Positions 27,361 to 34,440 of a stretch of DNA of 37,273 bases are shown piece after piece. This stretch comes from Paraburkholderia sp. NMBU_R16 (GTDB lineage Bacteria > Pseudomonadota > Gammaproteobacteria > Burkholderiales > Burkholderiaceae): the NCBI RefSeq assembly GCF_013282575.1, contig NZ_JAAAYE010000054.1:1-37273 (forward strand), written 5' to 3'. How positions within the stretch are numbered: the stretch's first letter is position 1; every line of letters begins with the position of its first letter. The notes under the pieces are model-generated. The model was not told the origin of the DNA. It saw only the letters and a program-made list of their open reading frames with translations, and searched no databases. The position numbers and the translations under genes are program-made.

Positions 27361-28560
27361 TCAAACGATGCCAAGCGATTTGCCGACCCGCTTGAAGGCG
27401 TTGACTGCACGATCGATCTGTTCGGGCGTGTGCGCCGCGCTCATTTGCGTGCGAATGCGCGCACGCCCTTTCGGCACGACCGGATAAGAAAAGCCGATGA
27501 CGTAGACACCCTCTTGCAGCAACGCATCGGCCATGCGCGAAGCCATTTGTGCATCGCCAAGCATCACCGGGATGATCGGATGTTCGCCCGGCACGAGCGT
27601 AAAACCGGCCGCGCTCATTGCCTCCCGAAAACGCTCACCATTGGCGCGTACGCGACCCCGCAACTGGGCGCCTTCGTCGCTTCGCAACAACTCGAGCACG
27701 GCGAGCGATGCTGCCGCGATACTGGGCGCGAGCGTATTCGAGAAGAGATAAGGACGCGAACGCTGGCGCAGGAGTTCGACGATTTCGCGGCGCGCCGCGA
27801 CATAACCGCCCGACGCGCCGCCAAGCGCCTTGCCGAGTGTGCCCGTCAGAATGTCCACGCGACCCTCGACGCCGCAGTATTCGGGCGTGCCACGGCCATG
27901 TTCGCCGATGAAGCCGACCGCGTGCGAATCGTCGACCATGACGAGCGCGCCATAGCGATCGGCGAGTTCGCAAATGCCGGCGAGATTCGCAATGATGCCG
28001 TCCATCGAAAAGACACCATCGGTTGCAATCAGCTTGAAGCGTGCCCCGGCCGCGTCGGCCTCGCGCAACTTCGCTTCGAGATCGGTCAGATCGTTGTTCT
28101 TGTAGCGGTAGCGTTTGGCTTTCGAGAGCCTCACGCCGTCGATGATGCTCGCGTGATTGAGCTCGTCACTGATGATGGCGTCGTTCTCGTCCGTCAGCGT
28201 CTCGAACAATCCGCCGTTTGCGTCGAAGCAGCTCGAATAGAGAATCGAATCGTCTGTGCCGAGAAATTCGGAAATGGCATGTTCGAGCGTCTTGTGCACG
28301 GATTGCGTGCCGCAAATGAATCGCACCGATGCCATGCCGAAACCATCGTCGTCGAGCCCTTGCTTCGCCGCCGCGATCATGCGCGGATCGTTCGCGAGAC
28401 CGAGATAATTGTTCGCACAGAAATTCAGCACTTTTTCGCCGTTTGCGAGCTGGATGGCTGCGGATTGCGGACTGGCGATGACGCGCTCGGATTTGTAAAA
28501 ACCGTCGGCCCGGATCTGGTCGATCGTCTTGCGCAAATGGGCAAGATAGGTTTCGCGCAT
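27361..28560 (-). CDS. kbl: 2-amino-3-ketobutyrate CoA ligase (glycine C-acetyltransferase)
   Basis: A 399-residue PLP enzyme of the alpha-oxoamine synthase family. It cleaves 2-amino-3-ketobutyrate with CoA to glycine and acetyl-CoA, the second step after Tdh. [13 protein letters not shown] near 47-59, [11 protein letters not shown] near 132-142, [11 protein letters not shown] at 209-219 and the PLP lysine K244 in [10 protein letters not shown] are all visible. AGGAG precedes the ATG at 28560 by 8 bases. One perfect iteron core lies in the coding sequence at residues 308-313. It is first in the kbl-tdh operon. Confidence 0.95.
   Translation of the reverse strand: MRETYLAHLRKTIDQIRADGFYKSERVIASPQSAAIQLANGEKVLNFCANNYLGLANDPRMIAAAKQGLDDDGFGMASVRFICGTQSVHKTLEHAISEFLGTDDSILYSSCFDANGGLFETLTDENDAIISDELNHASIIDGVRLSKAKRYRYKNNDLTDLEAKLREADAAGARFKLIATDGVFSMDGIIANLAGICELADRYGALVMVDDSHAVGFIGEHGRGTPEYCGVEGRVDILTGTLGKALGGASGGYVAARREIVELLRQRSRPYLFSNTLAPSIAAASLAVLELLRSDEGAQLRGRVRANGERFREAMSAAGFTLVPGEHPIIPVMLGDAQMASRMADALLQEGVYVIGFSYPVVPKGRARIRTQMSAAHTPEQIDRAVNAFKRVGKSLGIV
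27624..27639. repeat. Iteron copy inside the kbl coding sequence
   Basis: CCCGAAAACGCTCACC on the plus strand is identical to a copy in cluster B (18749) and is the exact reverse complement of the origin copy at 32853. On the coding strand it specifies G-E-R-F-R-E of Kbl, a moderately conserved stretch, so it may be partly constrained by the protein. Whether Rep binds it is unknown. Confidence 0.7.
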
Positions 28561-28674
28561 CGTTGCTGCTCCTGTGAGAGTCGGTACGAATCGCGCCCTC
28601 CCCGGATCGCGGGTCGATGCGCTCATGTAGCTGTTATAGTCGGTCATCGTCGATATCGGACGATTTCAATTTTT

Positions 28675-28699
28675 CGAACATAAGTTCGATATATCGAAC
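28675..28699. promoter_or_regulatory. Overlapping palindromes between kbl and the XRE-cupin gene
   Basis: GTTCGATATATCGAAC at 28684-28699 is a perfect 16-bp palindrome. It overlaps CGAAC-ATAA-GTTCG at 28675-28688, so three CGAAC/GTTCG half-sites are spaced regularly. They lie 24 bp upstream of the XRE-cupin start (28723) and about 115 bp upstream of kbl, in the only space available for the divergent promoters. These are the probable operator of the XRE-cupin regulator. Confidence 0.65.
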
Positions 28700-28722
28700 A
28701 ACTTTAAGCGATCGGAAACCAA

Positions 28723-29343
28723 ATGGCAAGCACGGGCAACCGGCGCGGCCCGCACGCGTCTTCACCCGCCGTTGGAGCGAGCCCCGCCAGCGCCGCGCCA
28801 CCGCGCGTCGGTGAGCAAATTCAGCGGCTCAGAATGGATCGCAAGATGACGCTCGACGACCTGTCTCGGGCAGCGGGGGTGTCGAAGTCGATGCTGTCGG
28901 AGATCGAGCGCGACAAGGCAAATCCCACCATCGCTGTCGCATGGCGGTTGACGAACGCGCTCGGCGTCAGCCTCGACCAGCTGTTCGCCACGCACAAAGC
29001 GCCGGAAACCATCACCGTAGCAGGTCCACACGATATTCCGACGCTCGATGGGCACGAAGCGAAGTATCAACTGCGCGTATGGGGCCCCATCGAGCTCGCG
29101 GGCAAATTCGAATGGTATGAATTGACGTTGCAAGCCGGGGGCGCCCTCGTCTCCAATGCTCATGAACCGGGTACGCGCGAACATCTGACCGTGCTGCAAG
29201 GTTCGGTCGAGGTCGAGGTCGACGGGGTGGTCAAGCGCCTGAAAACCGCCGATACGGCGCGTTACGTGGCGGATGTCGATCATGCGGTGCGCAATGCTGG
29301 CAAAAGTGAAGCCAAAGCGTTGCTCGTCGTCATCCACGGATAA
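28723..29343 (+). CDS. XRE-family regulator with C-terminal cupin domain
   Basis: A 206-residue regulator. After a low-complexity Ala/Pro/Ser-rich start (1-27), an XRE helix-turn-helix spans about 29-85 (GEQIQRLRMDRKMTLDDLSR, GVSKSMLSEIERDKANPTIA). A cupin-2 domain covers about 120-205, with the metal-site-like H-E-P-G-T-R-E-H-L and VEVEVDG strands. Such proteins commonly sense amino acids or related metabolites. It is divergent from kbl-tdh, and a symmetric operator lies between them, so control of threonine catabolism is likely. GGAA lies about 5 bases upstream of the ATG. Confidence 0.88.
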   Translation: MASTGNRRGPHASSPAVGASPASAAPPRVGEQIQRLRMDRKMTLDDLSRAAGVSKSMLSEIERDKANPTIAVAWRLTNALGVSLDQLFATHKAPETITVAGPHDIPTLDGHEAKYQLRVWGPIELAGKFEWYELTLQAGGALVSNAHEPGTREHLTVLQGSVEVEVDGVVKRLKTADTARYVADVDHAVRNAGKSEAKALLVVIHG

Positions 29344-29381
29344 TTTCAACGCTCGACTGGCTGCAGTCTTCGGTCACGATA

Positions 29382-29397
29382 CTGTATATTTGTACAG
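29382..29397 (+). promoter_or_regulatory. Perfect LexA box
   Basis: CTGTATATTTGTACAG matches the proteobacterial LexA consensus CTGT-N8-ACAG at every fixed position and has the usual AT-rich core. It lies 25 bp upstream of the start codon at 29422. The preceding gene ends at 29343, so the box can only serve the downstream gene. Confidence 0.78.
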
Positions 29398-29421
29398 GTT
29401 ATCTCGATATTCGAACCGGCC

Positions 29422-29805
29422 ATGAGAGAACAAGACCTCGCTGCAATACGCTTGCGGGCGGCAGCCCGCGACCTCGAACAAATCGTCCGCCATATCGCAG
29501 CGCGCTACATCGTCCAGGGCGTGCCGCTGACATGGCGCCTGCTTCATGCCATCGAAGCCGAGGCGCTCGCCGATCTCGGTTTCGCAAGCCGCCACGAAGC
29601 GTTCATCCTCGATCTGTTCAAGCGCCCGGCGGACCTGGCTTATCCCGAAACAGACGACCCCGCCACGTTCGGGCGATCGAACGCGCTGCCAGCCGCGCTG
29701 GCGTTCGCAGTCGCGGCGTATGAAGAAGCACAGGAAAAACCGCCGGCCGGCGGCACGCGAAAGCAGGCGGACCGGTCACCCCGCGCTCAAGGCCAGCGCG
29801 GCTAA
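29422..29805 (+). CDS. Orphan protein of unknown function under LexA control
   Basis: A 127-residue protein with an alpha-helical look: an amphipathic first helix (DLAAIRLRAAARDLEQIVRH), VPLTWRLLHAIEAEALADLGF, a segment FILDLFKRPADLAYPETDDPA, and a Lys/Arg/Gln-rich disordered tail (105-127). I recognise no family. The perfect LexA box upstream argues that it is induced by DNA damage. It shares the control type, small size and lack of neighbours with the gene at 720, but I see no sequence similarity between them. Candidate roles are damage checkpoint or stability functions, unproven. Confidence 0.6.
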   Translation: MREQDLAAIRLRAAARDLEQIVRHIAARYIVQGVPLTWRLLHAIEAEALADLGFASRHEAFILDLFKRPADLAYPETDDPATFGRSNALPAALAFAVAAYEEAQEKPPAGGTRKQADRSPRAQGQRG

Positions 29806-29854
29806 GCGGCGCGTGCATGCGCGGACGGCTCCTGGAGACACTCACGCAAGCCCT

Positions 29855-29870
29855 CCCGAAAAAGCTCACC
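29855..29870. repeat. Single distal iteron D
   Basis: CCCGAAAAAGCTCACC lies in the 112-bp gap between the LexA-controlled gene and the 3' end of the KfrA-like gene, 1.6 kb from the nearest origin iteron. It has the same orientation as the other distal copies, opposite to the origin copies. Confidence 0.85.
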
Positions 29871-29917
29871 TTGAGCGTCGGGCCCCGGGCGGACTGAGTC
29901 GCAGGCAGCTCGACCCG

Positions 29918-31126
29918 TCAGGCATGCGAATCTGTGCCGTGCCCGCTCATGAAGCGGGTTACCGCTTCGAGCCGTGAATGGCCGACCCCCGACGAATGCT
30001 CGCATTCGGGGCACTGCAATTCGTAACCATCGTCGAGTTGACCGAGTTCCGGCTCGCCATCCGGACACTTCGGGCAACGAGCGGGCAGCAATACATGCCC
30101 ATCGAGCAGCGTTCCGAGCGTGGCGAAATGCGCATCGCTCAGTCGGCCGGCCAGCGCAAGCTCGCAGACGACATCGGCTAATTCCGGCGAAACAGCGGAG
30201 CGTGCACGTAGCGCATCGAGCTCGCGCGTCAAGGCATCGATTTCGTCGGACTGCCCGCGCACCTGCGTTTCGAGGCGATCGGCCTTTCCCTTGGCGGCAC
30301 TCAATTGCTGAATGAAGTCGAATTCTTTCCGGCTGGCATCGCGAATTCCGGCCTGATAGGTACTGGCCATACTGCGCAACGAATCGAGCTCGACCAGCAT
30401 CGGCTTGACCCGGCGCTCGGCTTCGGCGATCGCATCTTTGATCTGAGCGGCGTAGTGCTCCGCGTTTTGCCGCATTTCCGCGTGAAGCGAATCGATGCGT
30501 TCGCGTAATTTTGCGTTCGTCGCGCGTTCGTCATCGAGCAACCGGGCGAGCTTTTCATTGTCGACCAGGAGTCGCGCTGCGGTAGCGGACAATGCCTCGT
30601 GACTCGATGCGCGCTGTGTCTGCGCACTGGCGGACTCGGCCTCGAGTTCGCGTACGCGTGCCCAAGCAGTCTGAGCGAGAGACTCGCTGCGTTGGAGCGC
30701 CTCGTTCAGCGTTTCGTGGCGAACCTCGGCATCACGCACGCGGCGTTGAGCGTCTTCGAGTGTCGCCTGTATTTCGAGGCGCTCGGCCTCGAGCATTTCT
30801 TTCGCATGCGCGAGTGCCTGCTCGAACAGCTCGCCGAGCAGTTCTCCGGCCTTGTCTTCCAGCGACGACGGAATCGCCCCTGCGCCGATCTTGACCTTCG
30901 CAGTTTCGCGAATACGTTCCCAGAAATGATCGATGTCTTTTGGGATGTCGCTCGCGCTACCGGTTTGCGTCAACTCCCGCACAGTAGCCATCGAAGGACG
31001 GATGCCCAAATCGAAAAACAACCGCTTGCACGCATGGAGCGACAATTCGCGGCGATGCAGGCCGCGGGCCTTCATCGATTCCAACTCTTGCCGGATCAGC
31101 TGTCGTTGCTCGTCTAGGATGGACAT
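29918..31126 (-). CDS. kfrA: KfrA-like DNA-binding coiled-coil protein with C-terminal zinc ribbon
   Basis: A 402-residue protein. The N-terminus (about 1-110) has the plasmid KfrA DNA-binding signature: GIRPSMATVRELTQTGSASD then FWERIRE. A long heptad-rich coiled coil follows (about 110-330), rich in Glu, Ala, Leu and Arg. The C-terminus has RCPKCP and QCPECE, 20 residues apart, a likely zinc ribbon that the plasmid RK2 KfrA does not have as far as I recall. KfrA binds its own promoter and supports plasmid maintenance, interacting with partition proteins. It reads away from the origin and is divergent from rep. Inverted repeats abut its start. No strong ribosome site is visible. Confidence 0.82.
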   Translation of the reverse strand: MSILDEQRQLIRQELESMKARGLHRRELSLHACKRLFFDLGIRPSMATVRELTQTGSASDIPKDIDHFWERIRETAKVKIGAGAIPSSLEDKAGELLGELFEQALAHAKEMLEAERLEIQATLEDAQRRVRDAEVRHETLNEALQRSESLAQTAWARVRELEAESASAQTQRASSHEALSATAARLLVDNEKLARLLDDERATNAKLRERIDSLHAEMRQNAEHYAAQIKDAIAEAERRVKPMLVELDSLRSMASTYQAGIRDASRKEFDFIQQLSAAKGKADRLETQVRGQSDEIDALTRELDALRARSAVSPELADVVCELALAGRLSDAHFATLGTLLDGHVLLPARCPKCPDGEPELGQLDDGYELQCPECEHSSGVGHSRLEAVTRFMSGHGTDSHA

Positions 31127-31186
31127 GAACGCAAACTCGGTTTCAATGCGTTCGGATCATAACGGATTACGTAGCAAACAATACGT
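31127..31186. promoter_or_regulatory. Inverted repeats upstream of kfrA, candidate self-operators
   Basis: GAACGCA at 31127-31133 and TGCGTTC at 31147-31153 form a perfect 7-bp inverted repeat with a 13-base spacer, directly abutting the kfrA start codon where the ribosome site should be. A second one, ACGTA-N8-TACGT, is at 31169-31186. Known KfrA proteins repress their own promoter through inverted repeats, so these are candidates for that site. Confidence 0.45.
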
Positions 31187-31514
31187 TAGAACGTCGATCT
31201 GTCGTTTTTCGGCGACTGACCAGTTGCATCGTCGATCCGAGGGCTTCCGCGGCGGGGCGGTGCGAGCAGATCCGTGAAACAAAGCGAAGGAGCTCAAGCA
31301 AACCTTTGATTGCAAAGGGAAGTATCCAAGCACCGTCGATAGCGCTCATGTTTCACGCACACGTGTCCTCCAGCCGTGGGAGGTTTGCCCAACATTTTTC
31401 AACTACACACGACGGTCTTTCTTGAGAGTCATAGAAGTAAACACCCTTGAACCTTATTTAAAAACGTTAACGACTCCGTAATCCCTTGCTGCTCATGGGT
31501 TTGCGCGGTGCAAC
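31187..31514. other. Non-coding leader of the origin with AT-rich tract
   Basis: No gene is supported here. The stretch ends with an AT-rich segment at about 31451-31472 (ACCTTATTTAAAAACGTTAA) about 40 bp before the phased iterons. In iteron origins such tracts are where the helix opens. I looked for DnaA boxes (TTATNCACA) and found none that match well by eye. A computed scan would be better. Confidence 0.5.
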
Positions 31515-32868
31515 GTGAGCTTTTGCGGGGGCAATCGTGAGACGTTGCGGGAGCGTTGCGTGATGGGGTTCGGGAATGACCGTGAGCCGCTGCGGGATAG
31601 GTCGTGAGCGGATTCGGGAGCCCGACCGAAGACGGGCTCGCCGAAACGTGAGCCTTTACGGGATCGCTCGGGCGCCTGCGTCCCGCCCTTCGTGGCACGA
31701 GGATCCGGTAGCACCATCGAGTAAGTGAGGTGTTTCGGGAGCGCTGTGCACCGCGATTTACATGTCCAATCTACCCCCCTGAGAGGCCAACGTGAGCAAA
31801 CACGGGAACCATGGCCCATTTGAGGTGAGGCTTTTCAGGAGCACATCGCCGTTTGCCGGGGAGGTCCTCTGAAGGGTGAGCTTTTACGGGACTATGCCGA
31901 TGGTTTCGCGTCGACGGCCTTCGCGCGTTCTGCTGCTCTCCGGCGGCATTTTCTACGGTGAGCATTTTCGGGACCTTTGCGAAATTGCTGCGCCATTTAA
32001 CAGGAGCATGCCTGCGCGCACTCGAAGGTGAGTATTTGCGGGATGCGTTGAGGCCGGTCGCCTCTGGGGACTAAGAAAGTCAGTCATTACTCTCGCCGCG
32101 AGCCGCGCCGGCGTTGATTGGTGAGTGCTTATCGGGGCGTGCGGTAGACGCAAAGGTGAGGGTTTGCGGGGAGCTTTCGTGGATGGCGGCATAGCTCTTT
32201 CATCGGGGGTTCGTCTGTCTGAGGTGAGGGAATACAGGAGAGGCAGCGATGAAAGAGGTTTCTCGAGGAGTTGTCTCTAAGTGCAGGTAGCGACAGATAA
32301 ATTTGCTGAGCACTGATCGATAGGTGAGACTTTGCGGGGGTGAGCGGATCCATGGTCGACGAGAGCCGGATCGCTCGTCGCGAGGCACAAAGGTGAGTGT
32401 TTTCAGGACCATTGCGAAGGCCGTTTTTCGGGCGTTGCGGTTGGGACCGCGATCGGACGGGCCTTGTACGGTATGTCAGGTGAGGGGTTTCGGGATGCTC
32501 TGTCGGTACCTGCTGCGAGCCGATATCGCACTACGGGCCCCGCGAGCGCTTCGCCGTACGCCAGGTTGCGGACGTCGTTGCGATTTGCAGCGGCGTTGCC
32601 TATTGCTTGCAGCTCTGCGCGCGTCGGTCGAGGTGTGAGCGCGCGAGTTCGACCATCTGGGAATATGTGAGTCAGCCTGCGAGTCAAGCGGGTTCTTCCG
32701 GGCGGAGCGCGGGTTCGTCGTGAAATCGCGACAATCGATAAAGTGAGCTTATTCAGGACCCTGCGCAGGCATTTCGCACCGCCTGTCGACCACTCACTTT
32801 GCGCTATGCCGCAACAGACAACGCTCGTTGCGCGACTCCGTCTTCCGGCTAGGTGAGCGTTTTCGGGA
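31515..32868 (+). repeat. Origin iteron array (20 copies) of the replicon
   Basis: Twenty copies of a 16-bp iteron, consensus GTGAGnnTTTnCGGGA, all in the same orientation. Starts: 31515, 31537, 31560, 31582, 31604, 31648, 31725, 31792, 31825, 31876, 31958, 32028, 32121, 32156, 32224, 32324, 32393, 32480, 32743 and 32853. The first five are 22-23 bp apart, two helical turns, and the sixth is 44 bp on. The rest are irregular (33 to 263 bp). GTGAG is invariant except for one GTGAT (31560). The 3' part varies between CGGGA, CAGGA, CGGGG and one CGGGG variant at 32132. The phased group next to the AT-rich tract is probably the minimal origin; the rest may be regulatory. Confidence 0.92.
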
Positions 32869-32869
32869 T

Positions 32870-32919
32870 TCACCGGAGGTGAGGCGCCGTTTCTTGGCCA
32901 GATTCACCAAACACGGTGA
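32870..32919. promoter_or_regulatory. Inverted half-iterons in the rep promoter region
   Basis: TCACC-GGA-GGTGA at 32870-32882 and TCACC-N6-GGTGA at 32904-32919 are inverted pairs of the conserved GGTGA end of the iteron. In iteron plasmids, inverted half-iterons of this kind at the rep promoter bind Rep dimers and repress its transcription. A possible -10 (TATGCT, near 32956) lies 40 bp downstream, with no convincing -35. Confidence 0.6.
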
Positions 32920-32988
32920 GAGCCTGCCTATAGACGAGGTTCACCGCACTCCGGTATGCTCTTGGCAAATCTCTTCTTGACCTGACGC

Positions 32989-34347
32989 ATGGCAACGAAG
33001 CGCGCGAAGAAAACCGATGTGGTGAGTCCAAGCTCCGCCGAGTTGCGCAAAGCGGTCGAGGCCATCGCGATTCAGCCGAAGAGCGGCAAAATCACGCTGC
33101 TCACCCGCAAGCTGTTCAACGTCCTGCTGGCTGTTGCGCAGCAGGCGGACGATTCGGGCGATACGTACAGGGCACTGCTGTCGGACATCGTTGCGAACTC
33201 CGCCTTCGACTCGAACGACACGGCGCTCGTCAAAGAACATTTGCGTCGCATGGTGTCCGTGCAGGTCGAATGGAGCCAGGGCACGTCGAGCCAGAAGCCG
33301 GGGCGCAAGTGGGGCATCTCGACGCTGATTGCCGATGCGGAAATCCTCGAAGATCCCGCCACGCGCCGCGTGTGGGTGGAGTTTTCGTTCGCGCCGAAGA
33401 TCAAGAAAAAGCTCCTCGACCCGGTGCAGTATGCACGCTTGAGCCTGCAGTTTCAAAGCCAATTGCGCAGCAGCGCGGGCTTGGCGCTGTACGAGATTTG
33501 TGTGCGCTACCTGACGAATCCGAGCCACCTCACAATGCGCGAATCGTGGGCGTGGTGGCGGCCGATTCTCTCCGGTACGCCCGATACGGAAGCTGGCGAC
33601 GAAGCGAAACGCGAGTACAAGTACTTCAAACGCGACTACCTGCGGCCCGCTATCGCCGAAGTGAATGCGGTGACGAACATCTTCGTCGAGTTGATCGAAC
33701 ATCGCGAGGGACGCAGGGTGGCGGAGATACAGTTTCGGGTGACCGAGCGCAAACAGCCCATGCTCGCGCTGGATGAACATCCGAACGTCTTCGACAGCAC
33801 ACTCGTGGACCGCATGGTGAAGCTCGGCATTCCGCTCAAGGAAGCGCAAGCGCTTTATGCGGACAGTGAAGAGAATCGAATACGCGCCGCGCTGCAGATG
33901 ACCGAGCAACGCATGCGCAGTACCACGTTGCCCCCCGTTCGCAGCGCGGCTGCCTTGTTCAAGGACGCGCTGAAGAAAGGCTATGCGCCTGCCGTGGAGA
34001 TTCCAGCGCCGGCAGAAGGTGCGGCCAAGGCCTCGGCTATCTCGGCGCCCACGGACGAGCTCAAGGCACGGCTCGTCGACGAGTATGGCGCTTACCGCCG
34101 CAAGGAAGCCAAGGCGCTTTACGAGGAGCAAGGCGAGTCCGAGCAGGAGCTGGCTAGGCGCTCGTTCGAGGAGGACACCCTGGCTGAGCTCGGTGCGCAC
34201 ATGCGCGACGAATGGCGCCGCCGTGGGCTCAATTCCAAGTTGGTCGAAACGGCATTTTTCGACTGGCTCGCACGCAAGACTTGGGGTGAGCCGACGGACG
34301 GCGATCTACTCGCCTTTACGCTTCGCCATTCGCGCGCGACTGCGTAG
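32989..34347 (+). CDS. repA: Replication initiator protein, Rep_3 type
   Basis: A 452-residue initiator that binds the iterons and opens the origin. The N-terminal winged-helix repeat is seen in residues about 20-150 (AEAIAIQPKSGKITLLTRKL-like start, FNVLLAVAQQ, FSFAPKIKKKLLDPVQYARL), then the second winged helix (SAGLALYEICVRYLTNPSHL, FKRDYLRPAIAEVNAVTNIF) typical of Rep_3/RepB family proteins. The C-terminal 200 residues are extra, Ala/Glu/Arg-rich and helical, making it longer than plasmid Rep_3 proteins, as in chromid initiators. It is preceded by the iteron array and faces parB tail-to-tail. The ribosome site is weak. Confidence 0.9.
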   Translation: MATKRAKKTDVVSPSSAELRKAVEAIAIQPKSGKITLLTRKLFNVLLAVAQQADDSGDTYRALLSDIVANSAFDSNDTALVKEHLRRMVSVQVEWSQGTSSQKPGRKWGISTLIADAEILEDPATRRVWVEFSFAPKIKKKLLDPVQYARLSLQFQSQLRSSAGLALYEICVRYLTNPSHLTMRESWAWWRPILSGTPDTEAGDEAKREYKYFKRDYLRPAIAEVNAVTNIFVELIEHREGRRVAEIQFRVTERKQPMLALDEHPNVFDSTLVDRMVKLGIPLKEAQALYADSEENRIRAALQMTEQRMRSTTLPPVRSAAALFKDALKKGYAPAVEIPAPAEGAAKASAISAPTDELKARLVDEYGAYRRKEAKALYEEQGESEQELARRSFEEDTLAELGAHMRDEWRRRGLNSKLVETAFFDWLARKTWGEPTDGDLLAFTLRHSRATA

Positions 34348-34418
34348 GCGCCGCTGCGGTATCTTCGCTTCGCCCTATCCCACCCCACCCCTTCTTCTGC
34401 GATTCGTCTTCGGGGCAC

Positions 34419-34440
34419 GCTGCCCTACTGTGCGGGCAGC
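34419..34440. terminator. Hairpin between rep and parB, possible bidirectional terminator
   Basis: GCTGCCC at 34419-34425 and GGGCAGC at 34434-34440 form a 7-bp GC-rich stem with an 8-base loop that spans the parB stop codon. The two convergent genes end 78 bp apart, so a shared terminator is expected. No T-tract follows on either strand, which weakens the call. Confidence 0.3.

Noticed and set aside
28811-28827. GTGAGCAAATTCAGCG in the XRE-cupin gene as another iteron
   Set aside because: It lacks the CGGGA/CAGGA end and has AAA in the centre, so it falls below the other copies.
31515-32868. Regular short repeats that might be a CRISPR array
   Set aside because: The repeats are only 16 bp, variable inside, and spacing ranges from 22 to 263 bp. 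They lie between kfrA and rep with no cas genes, which is an iteron origin.
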